DNA of 64,000 nucleotides from Allomuricauda sp. M10 (GTDB lineage: Bacteria; Bacteroidota; Bacteroidia; Flavobacteriales; Flavobacteriaceae): NCBI RefSeq assembly GCF_020782875.1, contig NZ_JAJGBN010000004.1, forward strand, positions 248,001 to 312,000, written 5' to 3'. The notes below the pieces were generated by a model. That model saw nothing but the letters and a program-made list of their open reading frames with translations. It did not search any database and was not told the DNA's origin. Positions within the stretch are counted from its first letter, which is position 1, and every line of letters starts with the position of its first letter. Position numbers and translations under genes: made by a program. This document shows positions 33,465 through 41,812 of this stretch, in pieces.

Positions 33465-35882
33465 TTAGATTTTATATTTAAATCCAACCCTAAATATTTG
33501 GGTCTCGAAATAATTCTGATAAATGGCCGTAACCCCTTGGTCATAGACCCGTTGACGAATCCCAAACCTGTTCAAGATGTCACTTGCCGAAAAGGTAAGT
33601 TCTGCCTTTTTGTCCCAAAGTCGCTTCTTCAACCCAAGATTTATGGAGGAACGGGACAGTTCTTTCCCTTGTGGAATGTTTTTATCGGAATAATAAATGC
33701 CTGTCACCTGGATTGAAAAATCCTTGGGCAGGACCATTTCTGTACTCATCTTGGCATTCCATGCGTCGGCAGTTGATTTCTCGGTAGAAAAACTTCTCTC
33801 ATAGGGAAACAAAAGGGTTCCTTGGTAGGCATCGATGGTGTTGGAAAACCAGTTAAAAGTTCCTGAAACCTTCCAATCGTTGGTGATGTCCTGTCCCAAT
33901 AAAAGTTCTATCCCAGTATTTGTGGCCTTGCCCGTATTTTGATAGATCCGGTTTACAATGTCATACTCAGGGTTTGAATTGTCAATACTATAAATTCGCA
34001 TGTACTGGTCTTGGATCATCCGATGGTAAACGGCAGAATACAAAGACCCACTCCCCCATGTATATTTATGTGCCAGTTCCAGGGCATTGGTAAATTGTGG
34101 GCGCAAATAGGGATTCCCTACTTTTAATAGTTCAGGATCGTCATATTTTGGAAAAATCCTAAGTTCCGGCTCTCCGGGACGATCAATTCTTCGATTGTAA
34201 AATGCCGAGATCTTGTTGTGGTCATTTAACTTGTAGGTGAAACGCACGTTGGGGAACAGTTCAAAATAATCATACTTGTCATTGTTGGGATAATAAGCAT
34301 TGGCCGGGTCCAAATCATAGAAAACGTTTGTTTGTTCAGCGCGAAGTCCGGTTTCCACATCATACTTCTCTTTCTCCAAAACGTAGTTTACATACCCGGC
34401 ATACAAGTTTTCACCCCAATCGGAAAACGTTCCCAAACCAGGATAGATAATGGAATGGTTCCCCGGAGTTATCGTATAATCCACTGGCAGTCTTCTGATC
34501 CGCAGTTTGGCCCCGAGTTCCATTCGTCCTGAACTCAAGGGGCGAACATAATCAGAAGCAAGTGATGTGGTGTTCTCAATGGCACGGATGTTCGTCATAT
34601 CCGTTCCGATCCTTACCGAAGAACTATCATTTAAGGAATAGGTTTCATCCTCGAGCCCTTGGGTGTACTGGGCACTGGCACTTAACGTGTGACCTGGTTG
34701 TTCAAATTTATGTCTGTAATTTACCGTGGCATTAATAAAACGGGTTATTTCCTCCTCTTGCCAACTATAAAAACGATTTCTATTATTCGTATTTAGATTG
34801 ATGAAAGCAACTTGGGCCGAATCGATATGCCGCTCTCGATCGTAAAGCCCCGAAAAGGTGAAACTATTTTTGTCATCCATCTCATAATCAATTCCGCCAT
34901 TGACTATAGATCGGAATTGTTTTCTGTTCTCGGGAACCTGCGAAATAATGTTTCTACCATCATCATAGTTCCTTGTGGTAAACTCATTGTTGGGCAAAGC
35001 CTCTTGTAAAATGAATTCAGACTGAAGAAAATAATTGACCTTGTCCTTTCTATAATTTAGGTTGAGGCTGGGAATCACTTTTGGGTTGACCGAAAAACTG
35101 CCAAGCTCTGTGGGCGTATCTGCCCGTCTTTTACCAAGGGCACCCAGGCCAAAAGAAAGTCCAATATCTCCATTTAACCCAGTCTGTTTTTCTTTTTTAT
35201 AAATGATATTCACAATACCCGCAAATCCGTTGGCGTCGTACTTGGCCGAGGGATTGTTGATGATTTCAATTTTTTCAATATTAGAGGCTGGAATATTGGC
35301 CAGACCTTTTTGGTTACCAAAACCTGTAAGACTGCTTTGCTTTCCATCAATCAGCACCACGACTTTATCACTTCCCCTTAAAATAACTTTGCCATCTTGA
35401 TCAAAAGTTACTCCAGGGAGCGTTTTCATGGCATCCATGACCGAACCTCCGGATTGGGCTATATTGTCTTCCAGATTAAAGGACTTTTTGTCGAGGGCGG
35501 CATTGGTAGTGGCCTGTTTGCCAACTACCTCGACTTCCTCCAGTGATTGTGCATCTGGGGAAAGGGAAATGGTACCCAGATCAAATACGGTATTCAATCC
35601 CCCTGCAACCATAGTCTTCTCAGTACCCGTATACCCCAAGAAGGTGAAATACAATTTGTACTTTCCTAAGGGAAGATCTACAATCCTAAATCGTCCATTC
35701 TCATCTGTGATGGCCCCAGTTATGAGCTGATCATTATCCAAACCATGAACAGCCACATTCGCATATGAAAGAGGTTGTTGGGTTTCAGAATCAATCAATT
35801 GCCCGCTTATTGTAATGTTCTCTTGGGAAAATAAAGTTTGGTGTGTAAGAAGAAGGAATAAAACGGATAACACCTTGTACAT
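33465..35882 (-). CDS. TonB-dependent receptor (OMP_b-brl_3 type)
   Basis: This 805-residue outer-membrane receptor has a signal peptide (about 1-19), a CarboxypepD-regulatory-like domain (ISGQLIDSETQQPLSYANVAV), a plug (GSVMDAMKTLPGVTFDQDGKV, IEKIEIINNPSAKYDANGFAGIVNI), and a beta-barrel of the outer-membrane protein beta-barrel type ending in GFKYKI. The substrate cannot be read from sequence; the class includes siderophore and peptide receptors. A pair of 11-bp-spaced half-sites sits 40-58 bases upstream of the ATG. COG4705, PAP2 and PepSY genes follow on the same strand. Confidence 0.93.
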   Translation of the reverse strand: MYKVLSVLFLLLTHQTLFSQENITISGQLIDSETQQPLSYANVAVHGLDNDQLITGAITDENGRFRIVDLPLGKYKLYFTFLGYTGTEKTMVAGGLNTVFDLGTISLSPDAQSLEEVEVVGKQATTNAALDKKSFNLEDNIAQSGGSVMDAMKTLPGVTFDQDGKVILRGSDKVVVLIDGKQSSLTGFGNQKGLANIPASNIEKIEIINNPSAKYDANGFAGIVNIIYKKEKQTGLNGDIGLSFGLGALGKRRADTPTELGSFSVNPKVIPSLNLNYRKDKVNYFLQSEFILQEALPNNEFTTRNYDDGRNIISQVPENRKQFRSIVNGGIDYEMDDKNSFTFSGLYDRERHIDSAQVAFINLNTNNRNRFYSWQEEEITRFINATVNYRHKFEQPGHTLSASAQYTQGLEDETYSLNDSSSVRIGTDMTNIRAIENTTSLASDYVRPLSSGRMELGAKLRIRRLPVDYTITPGNHSIIYPGLGTFSDWGENLYAGYVNYVLEKEKYDVETGLRAEQTNVFYDLDPANAYYPNNDKYDYFELFPNVRFTYKLNDHNKISAFYNRRIDRPGEPELRIFPKYDDPELLKVGNPYLRPQFTNALELAHKYTWGSGSLYSAVYHRMIQDQYMRIYSIDNSNPEYDIVNRIYQNTGKATNTGIELLLGQDITNDWKVSGTFNWFSNTIDAYQGTLLFPYERSFSTEKSTADAWNAKMSTEMVLPKDFSIQVTGIYYSDKNIPQGKELSRSSINLGLKKRLWDKKAELTFSASDILNRFGIRQRVYDQGVTAIYQNYFETQIFRVGFKYKI

Positions 35883-35921
35883 AGGATAACGTATTAGTTC
35901 AAAACCAAAACTAACCCTAGA

Positions 35922-35940
35922 TTCTTAAGGGAATTTAAAG
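35922..35940. promoter_or_regulatory. OmpR-type half-site pair upstream of the TonB receptor
   Basis: TTCTTAAG (35922-35929) and ATTTAAAG (35933-35940) start 11 bp apart, 40 bases upstream of the receptor ATG. Same pattern as at 32658 and 37940. Confidence 0.6.
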
Positions 35941-35971
35941 TTGTTGGAAATCTAGGTGTAATCCTTAGAAA

Positions 35972-37228
35972 TTATGAAAAGGAAATGGTGAAGTAATGCA
36001 TTCCTCTTTCAAAATAATACGCAATGGAAAACCCATACAGATCACAAATGCGTTTAACAATCGCCAATCCCAAACCGGTTGATTTTGCTCCATCCGATTC
36101 CCTATAAAATCGAGAAAAGAGCATTTCAGGACGTTGTATGGAAGATTCACCTGGATTGGCAATGGTCAATTGCCCTTGTTGGGTAGTAACTAAAATATTT
36201 TTACGCCCCGATGAGTATTTTATGGCATTGGAAATCAAATTACTGCAAAGCACTTGAGCCAAATAGGGGTCCATAGTGACCCAGACATTTTCCCGAATCT
36301 CAAAGTCTATGTTAATAGTGGAAATTTCACTGAAATCATGAATGGTTTCGCTCATTTTACTTGAGATATCCAATCTTTCCCTATTCAAGAATTGATTATT
36401 TTCAATTTTGGTCAACAAGGTCAAACGCTTTGTAATTTGGGATAGGCGTTGTATGTCCTTTTGGATAGAGGTCAATTGTACAAATTGATCATTATCCAAC
36501 ATTTCACCATTGATCACATTCTCAATTTTGGCCTGAATAATGGCCAAAGGCGTTTGCATTTCATGGGAAACATCCTCTGTATACTGTTTTAAATTTTTAT
36601 AATCTGTACGGACTTTATTGGTTAAAGTGGTTATTTCATTATTCATTTCGGAAAACTCCAAAATATCGCTTTCCATCAACACAATTGGTTTTTCTGATGT
36701 AAGGCTAAAACTCTTCATCTGGTCCAAATTCCTGAAAAATGGGTGCCACACCTTTTGGTTTCTTGATTTATTGAGATAAAACAAGAAGACGAAGACGACC
36801 AAAATTATAACCAAATAGGAAAGTACCACAGCCAACAAAATGTTTTCGGATTCAACCACCAATGCCCTGACCGTAATCCTGTAGTTTTCACCATTGATCA
36901 TTGAAAAAGTGGACAGTTCGCGGAACTCTTCCAATTCATCCTGCGACGGATCATAAATAAGCGTGTCCTTGAGAATTTCCTTATTCAGGTCGGTTACCTT
37001 TTTCACTTCCACAATTGGGGGCAACTGGTAAACCTCGCCACCTTCCTCTATGGATTTTTCTAACCTTGACTCTGTTGAATGTAGCTCTTCCTCAACCTCT
37101 GTCCGCAGGATAACCCGAAGATAGTAGTAGAGCATCACAGAACTCCCCAACATCAAAACAAGGCTTATCCAAATAAAAGTCTTGGAGGTTTTCTGAATCA
37201 GTGGAATCTTCTTGATTTTCTTGTTCAT
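35972..37228 (-). CDS. two-component sensor histidine kinase
   Basis: This 418-residue inner-membrane kinase has two membrane helices (about 16-38 and 126-150) flanking a ~90-residue periplasmic sensor, then a HisKA domain with the phospho-acceptor in DVSHEMQTPLAI and a catalytic domain with NAIKY and GLGLAIVK. The sensor domain has no recognised family. It follows the response regulator by three bases in the same direction; the TonB receptor gene follows it after 89 bases, with its own sites. It is the cognate kinase for the OmpR-type regulator. Confidence 0.92.
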   Translation of the reverse strand: MNKKIKKIPLIQKTSKTFIWISLVLMLGSSVMLYYYLRVILRTEVEEELHSTESRLEKSIEEGGEVYQLPPIVEVKKVTDLNKEILKDTLIYDPSQDELEEFRELSTFSMINGENYRITVRALVVESENILLAVVLSYLVIILVVFVFLFYLNKSRNQKVWHPFFRNLDQMKSFSLTSEKPIVLMESDILEFSEMNNEITTLTNKVRTDYKNLKQYTEDVSHEMQTPLAIIQAKIENVINGEMLDNDQFVQLTSIQKDIQRLSQITKRLTLLTKIENNQFLNRERLDISSKMSETIHDFSEISTINIDFEIRENVWVTMDPYLAQVLCSNLISNAIKYSSGRKNILVTTQQGQLTIANPGESSIQRPEMLFSRFYRESDGAKSTGLGLAIVKRICDLYGFSIAYYFERGMHYFTISFS

Positions 37229-37231
37229 GTA

Positions 37232-37906
37232 TCAGTCCTCCATGAATTTATAACCACTACCATACGCTGTTTTGATATACCTGCCTCCGGCTTCGGTCAA
37301 CTTTTTACGTAGATTGTTGATATGAACGTAGATAAAATCAAAATTATCGGCCAGATCACTATTATCGCCCCAAAGGTGTTCGGCTATAATTTCTTTAGAT
37401 AGTACCCTTCCCTTATTGGTTATAAAAAATAATAATAGGTCGTACTCCTTTCGGGTCAACACGATAGGAATGTTGTCCACATATGCAGTTCTTGAATTGG
37501 TATCTATGGAAATTTCATTGAATTCAATCCGCTCCGTACCACCAAACTTACCTCTCCTTAACACTGCTTTAATGCGCGAATTCAGTTCGGCCAAATGAAA
37601 CGGTTTAGTCAAGTAATCGTCAGCTCCCAAATCCAAGCCTTCAAGTTTATCATCCAACGAATTGTTAGCTGATATAATAATGACTGGGGTTTTGGACTTA
37701 TTCCTTTTAATCACCTTCAGAATATCGAGACCATTACCAGTAATCAAGTTGATATCCAAGACTAAAAGATCATACTCGTACAAATCTATTTTATACAGGG
37801 CCTCAAAATAATCGCAAGCCGTTTCACAAACGTTTCCATCCCTTTCCAAGTAGGTAACAATGGAATTTTGAAGTTCAGTCTCGTCTTCGGCTATGAGGAT
37901 TTTCAT
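37232..37906 (-). CDS. OmpR-family response regulator
   Basis: This 224-residue regulator has a receiver (phospho-acceptor Asp51 in LVLDINL, conserved Lys in TKPF) and a C-terminal winged-helix DNA-binding domain of OmpR type (ENDLLFF-like region, then IYVHINNLRKKL and the YGSGYKF hairpin). It heads the regulator-kinase operon. A half-site pair sits 34-52 bases upstream of its own ATG, so autoregulation is likely. Target signals and metal or lipid stimulus are unknown. Confidence 0.94.
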   Translation of the reverse strand: MKILIAEDETELQNSIVTYLERDGNVCETACDYFEALYKIDLYEYDLLVLDINLITGNGLDILKVIKRNKSKTPVIIISANNSLDDKLEGLDLGADDYLTKPFHLAELNSRIKAVLRRGKFGGTERIEFNEISIDTNSRTAYVDNIPIVLTRKEYDLLLFFITNKGRVLSKEIIAEHLWGDNSDLADNFDFIYVHINNLRKKLTEAGGRYIKTAYGSGYKFMED

Positions 37907-37939
37907 TATTTAAATTTAAGGATTAAATGTAGGTTCCAA

Positions 37940-37958
37940 TTCTTTAGGAAATCTTAAA
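37940..37958. promoter_or_regulatory. OmpR-type half-site pair upstream of the regulator gene
   Basis: TTCTTTAG (37940-37947) and ATCTTAAA (37951-37958) start 11 bp apart, with a weaker CTTATTTA another 11 bp on. This suggests the regulator controls its own gene. Confidence 0.6.
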
Positions 37959-38085
37959 TATCTTATTTAGATAAATGAGCCATTCGACGCTCACTTTGAT
38001 TTTGTTGGTGACAAATGTCACAGTGTGCCCCATCATCCCAACGTACCTTTGAATGGATTCCTATTGAATTTAAAGACATATTGCG

Positions 38086-38322
38086 ATGAAACATACAGTG
38101 AAAATCTTGGGGACCGGATGTCCCAAATGCCAAAACCTGACCAAAATGGTAAAAGAGGTAATCGCTGAAAATCAGGTGAATGCCTCCGTGGAAAAAGTGG
38201 AAGATATTATGGATATAATGCAATACAACGTGATGCTGACTCCCGCTTTGGTAGTGGACGAAAAAGTGGTCATGAAAGGTCGTATTCCTTCCAAGGAAGA
38301 GATTTTGGCCCTATTCAATTAA
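38086..38322 (+). CDS. thioredoxin-like redox protein (CPKC)
   Basis: This 78-residue protein has a thioredoxin-like fold with the redox motif GCPKC (Cys12, Cys15) and the cis-proline context LTPALVVDEKVVMKGR near residue 52. It belongs to the small 'redox-active disulfide protein 2' family usually found beside DUF318/ArsP permeases, as here (the permease starts 21 bases after its stop). It probably reduces or loads the permease; that is inferred from recurrent linkage. Confidence 0.9.
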   Translation: MKHTVKILGTGCPKCQNLTKMVKEVIAENQVNASVEKVEDIMDIMQYNVMLTPALVVDEKVVMKGRIPSKEEILALFN

Positions 38323-38343
38323 TCATTCCCTAGTTCAAGTACC

Positions 38344-39321
38344 ATGTTCAATTGGTTGGAACAAATGGCCAAATGGCTTGTTTTTGATGTTTTGCAACTG
38401 CCTCCTGAAGATCATTTGGCCAAGGCGTTTGACTTTTTTATTTATGATAGCATCAAAATTTTATTACTGCTCTTCACCGTAGTCTTTTTAATGGGAATCA
38501 TCAATAGTTATTTCCCCGTAGATAAAGTCAAAAACTACCTGTCCCGCAACAAATTATACGGTGCCGAATTCCTGATGGCTAGCCTCTTCGGAGTAGTCAC
38601 CCCGTTCTGTTCCTGTTCGTCTGTTCCGCTGTTCATCGGGTTTGTAAGAGGGGGTATTCCATTGGGTGTGACTTTTGCGTTCTTGGTTACTTCACCTTTG
38701 GTGAACGAAGTGGCCATCGGATTGTTTGTGGGTCTCTTTGGACTCAAAACCACCTTGATTTATGTAGTCAGTGGTATTTTCCTGGGAACCATTTCTGGAT
38801 TGATCCTTCAAAAACTAAAACTAGAAAAATACTTGACCCCTTGGATTAAGGAAGTACTGGCCAATGCACAGAAGGAACAAGACCTCTTTGTAGCCGAAAA
38901 ACAGATGTTCAAACAACGTTTGCCCATTATTTGGAATGAAGCAGTAAAAATCCTCAAGGGAGTGCTCCCCTATGTTATCATCGGTATTGCCATTGGCGGA
39001 TTGATGCACGGTTATATCCCATCCGGATTTTTCGAAAAATACATGGCCAAGGACAATCTTTTTGCCGTTCCCATTGCAACATTGCTATCGGTTCCGATGT
39101 ATTCCAACGCTTCCGGTATTTTGCCCGTAGTACAAGTTTTGGTGGACAAAGGCATTCCCTTGGGCACGGCCATTGCGTTTATGATGGGAGTTGTTGGCCT
39201 CTCATTACCAGAGGCCATGCTTTTGAAAAAAGTTATGTCGATGAAATTGATTGGAATATTTTTTGGAGTTGTTATGCTCTGCATCATGGTTTCGGGTTAT
39301 CTTTTCAACATCATATTATAA
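38344..39321 (+). CDS. ArsP/DUF318 family permease
   Basis: This 325-residue membrane protein has about eight to nine hydrophobic segments and the family signature VTPFCSCSSVPLFIGF with a cysteine cluster near residue 92. The second half repeats a similar fold with SVPMYSNASGILPV. DUF318/ArsP members export organoarsenicals or other metal-organic compounds; the substrate here is unknown. It is linked to the thioredoxin-like gene upstream and to the acetolactate-decarboxylase-like gene 10 bases downstream, so all three may be one transcript. Confidence 0.9.
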   Translation: MFNWLEQMAKWLVFDVLQLPPEDHLAKAFDFFIYDSIKILLLLFTVVFLMGIINSYFPVDKVKNYLSRNKLYGAEFLMASLFGVVTPFCSCSSVPLFIGFVRGGIPLGVTFAFLVTSPLVNEVAIGLFVGLFGLKTTLIYVVSGIFLGTISGLILQKLKLEKYLTPWIKEVLANAQKEQDLFVAEKQMFKQRLPIIWNEAVKILKGVLPYVIIGIAIGGLMHGYIPSGFFEKYMAKDNLFAVPIATLLSVPMYSNASGILPVVQVLVDKGIPLGTAIAFMMGVVGLSLPEAMLLKKVMSMKLIGIFFGVVMLCIMVSGYLFNIIL

Positions 39322-39331
39322 TTGTACCCAA

Positions 39332-40042
39332 ATGAAAAACTTACATCTACTATCAATTCTTTTTAATGTGCTTGCTGTGGGCACACTCCATGCCCAGACT
39401 CCAAAGGTTCACAACACTGGTTCCATGAAAGACATGGGCAACACCTATGACCTTCATATTTTATTGGATACCATTTCTCCTAAATCGCATTTGTACGGTA
39501 TGGGCCCTTATGATAGAATGAAGGGCGAAATAACCGTTGTCGATGGTAAACCCTACTTTGCCACGGCCTTTGAGGACGGAAAATACCAAGTAGGCACCGA
39601 TTGGAACATCCGATCACCTTTTTTTGTGTATGCCGATGTGAAGGAATGGAAGGTTTTTAAAATAACCAGTTCCTTCGATTGTTTGGCAGGTATTCAAGAT
39701 GTGGTGGCATCCATTGCCAAGGATAACGGATATGATCTAAAACAGCCTTTCCCATTTGTGATCAAAGGTCCATTTGATGAACTAACAGCCCATATTGTAA
39801 CGCCCCGAAATCAGGAAGTGGAAGGATATCGTGAAGGTGTTAAGTCGCAAAAATTTATTTTCGAAGAAACGGAAGGCGAATTGGTCGGGTTTTATTCCGA
39901 AAACCATCAAGGTGTGTTCACCCACGCCGATAGTTTTGTTCATATCCATTTCTTGAAGAAGGACAAATCGTTCATGGGTCATTTGGATGAAATCAACACA
40001 AAGTCGTCATCCTACAAATTATATCTCCCAAAACGGAATTAG
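39332..40042 (+). CDS. exported acetolactate-decarboxylase-like protein
   Basis: This 236-residue protein aligns by motif with alpha-acetolactate decarboxylase (acetoin pathway): LYGMGPYDRMKGEITVVDG, then IKGPFDELTAH, and the zinc-ligand region VHIHFL with GHLDE. The family histidines (HxH plus a later His) are present. Unusually it has a signal peptide (about 1-22, LHAQTP), so it would act in the periplasm. The ATG at 39332 was chosen because it opens a classic signal; the longer frame overlaps the permease. Convergent with the next gene, five bases apart. Its true substrate is doubtful. Confidence 0.82.
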   Translation: MKNLHLLSILFNVLAVGTLHAQTPKVHNTGSMKDMGNTYDLHILLDTISPKSHLYGMGPYDRMKGEITVVDGKPYFATAFEDGKYQVGTDWNIRSPFFVYADVKEWKVFKITSSFDCLAGIQDVVASIAKDNGYDLKQPFPFVIKGPFDELTAHIVTPRNQEVEGYREGVKSQKFIFEETEGELVGFYSENHQGVFTHADSFVHIHFLKKDKSFMGHLDEINTKSSSYKLYLPKRN

Positions 40043-40047
40043 TTGGA

Positions 40048-40938
40048 TCAATTCTTTTTGGTCTTGAACCAGTAACTGATGCCCGCAGACCAATAGAACA
40101 CATTTTTTAAATCCTCTTCATACACCCCATCATCCGTGGTAAGGGTGGCAGGTGTCTGCGGAAATGCCCAAGTGGGGGTAAACGAGAAAATAAAGTGCTT
40201 ATGTTGGTAATGTACGGGTAGACCAAATTCCAAATTAAGCACGTTGAATTCTGAAGCTTCGGCTATTTCCACATTGGTGACCACTTCTGTGGTGGTTGTA
40301 CCTCCTTGACCGTTGCCTTGACCTTTTCGGTTCCCAAGTCGGCTTGTGGTATAATATTCTTGATAAAAGTATTGTGACCCGGCAAAGACTGAAAATTTGG
40401 GGTCGATAAGTAGTTTCCTGTTCATGGCGTAAATGGGTTTGTCCACCATGAATCCCAAGAAAAGGTCGGGAGAACTATTTTTATTGAAATAGGAACTGGC
40501 ATAAACGGAAAGCTCCAACAATTTTAAATCATAACTGAGCAATCCAGTAATATCCGCCACCACTTCAGATTGCACATTGTAACTATCCTGATTGTAAAAG
40601 TATGCGGTTCCTGAAAGTCCCCCACTCCATTTTTTACCATCAAAAAGATACCCTCCTGATATATAGAACAAGTCAACACGTTGTTCGGCTGAACTTGTTA
40701 AATAAGAAGCTGTAGCATCGAAAAAGAGACCCGATTTATCATAGTAACCAATGGAAGGCAACAGATAGGGAGCTGCAATGGAATCCCTACGGCCCATAAA
40801 AATGGCATCGTTCATATAGCTCAAGTCTACAAGAACATAGGATTCTTCCTCAGCGGTGTTTTGTTTGCTTGTTTTTTGGGCAAATGCTCCCCATAGACCC
40901 AATAGCATAAACAAAACGAAATAGACACTTTGTTTCAT
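40048..40938 (-). CDS. outer-membrane beta-barrel-like hypothetical protein
   Basis: This 296-residue protein has a signal peptide (about 1-20, LWGAFAQK) and amphipathic beta-strand alternation through the length. It ends in an aromatic Trp/Phe-rich strand (YWSAGISYWFKTKKN). It looks like a small outer-membrane beta-barrel, but I recognise no family. The ATG at 40938 (residue 13 of the longest frame) opens the signal peptide. A perfect 11-bp hairpin lies between it and the DUF6799 gene upstream. Confidence 0.75.
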   Translation of the reverse strand: MKQSVYFVLFMLLGLWGAFAQKTSKQNTAEEESYVLVDLSYMNDAIFMGRRDSIAAPYLLPSIGYYDKSGLFFDATASYLTSSAEQRVDLFYISGGYLFDGKKWSGGLSGTAYFYNQDSYNVQSEVVADITGLLSYDLKLLELSVYASSYFNKNSSPDLFLGFMVDKPIYAMNRKLLIDPKFSVFAGSQYFYQEYYTTSRLGNRKGQGNGQGGTTTTEVVTNVEIAEASEFNVLNLEFGLPVHYQHKHFIFSFTPTWAFPQTPATLTTDDGVYEEDLKNVFYWSAGISYWFKTKKN

Positions 40939-40960
40939 GGCTCTACATTTTAAAGTTGTT

Positions 40961-40990
40961 GGACCATGCCGCAATGAGACGGCATGGTCC
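40961..40990. other. perfect 11-bp hairpin between two minus-strand genes
   Basis: GGACCATGCCG (40961-40971) pairs with CGGCATGGTCC (40980-40990) around an eight-base loop. No U-run follows on either strand, so it may be a processing or stability element, or a factor-dependent terminator for the DUF6799 gene. Confidence 0.6.
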
Positions 40991-41005
40991 TAAACCAAAA
41001 TACAA

Positions 41006-41671
41006 CTACATGATCTGTCCGGCTTTCTTCTTTTGAAGATTGGCCTTTTTGGATTTCATGTTCATCATGTTTTTTTGGAGCATCATTTTACGATGTTGGT
41101 ACATGTTATTGAACTTGACACCGTCAATGTTCAAACATTCCCCGTTTTGCAGCCTTAGCTGTTGGCGGTCTTGGTTCATGTAGGTGCCATCAGGGTTAAC
41201 GGTTGTTCCGTTAGCCAATTCCAATCGTTGTTGTAACCTGTTTTGGGATTGGGTTCTGATTTGGTAGAGTTCACCATCAATGAGCATTACTTGGTACCTG
41301 TTTTGGTTCCTCGTTTGGATTTGCGCATTGGTCAACCCTTGATCATCCTGCATCATTTTGTAGCGGTATTGGTACTCGTTACGATACTTGATGCCGTCAT
41401 TGTCCAAACATTCCCCGTCACGTAAACGTAAGCGGTCGCGATCTGGGGTCACATAGGTTCCATTTAAATTGACCACCGTTCCGTCTGCCAAAGTAATGGG
41501 GTCTTGTAAGCGTACTTGGTCTCGGTCACGTATTTGCAATACGTCGCCATCGACCAACATTAATCGGTCTCGATCTTGATCGGGATCCTGGATCCTATCC
41601 CTGTCCCTATCCTGTGCCTGTAGTGTGGCTGTTCCTAGAACAACCAACACCATTAACCAAAATTTTTTCAT
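41006..41671 (-). CDS. DUF6799 repeat protein, Asp/Arg-rich
   Basis: This 221-residue secreted protein (signal to about residue 19, LQAQ) contains two related ~65-residue units. Each has MLxDGxxxQIR, an LxxGTxVNxxGTYxxxDRxxLRLxxGECL core, and a final GxKxxNxYQxR stretch. The first unit is preceded by a DRDR/DPDQDRDR-rich segment. This fits DUF6799. The C-terminus is Lys/Met-rich. Function unknown; the acid/base repeats suggest a surface or periplasmic binding role, but I can support no more than that. Confidence 0.8.
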   Translation of the reverse strand: MKKFWLMVLVVLGTATLQAQDRDRDRIQDPDQDRDRLMLVDGDVLQIRDRDQVRLQDPITLADGTVVNLNGTYVTPDRDRLRLRDGECLDNDGIKYRNEYQYRYKMMQDDQGLTNAQIQTRNQNRYQVMLIDGELYQIRTQSQNRLQQRLELANGTTVNPDGTYMNQDRQQLRLQNGECLNIDGVKFNNMYQHRKMMLQKNMMNMKSKKANLQKKKAGQIM

Positions 41672-41812
41672 GGTACTCGTATTTAAAACTTATGGTACTA
41701 AAGGTATTTTCAAGAGGTGGGAAGAACAATGATTTTTATCACTAAATCGTTTATTTTCAGCTATTTAGAATGATTAAATTGTAACAAAAGTCACACAACC
41801 AATATAATTAAG

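Noticed and set aside
37963..38079. 38-residue minus-strand ORF with a CDICH motif, beside the thioredoxin-like gene
   Set aside because: The CxxCH resembles a heme site but the ORF is too short to call, lacks a signal peptide, and overlaps the shared promoter region. Orthologue comparison would be needed.
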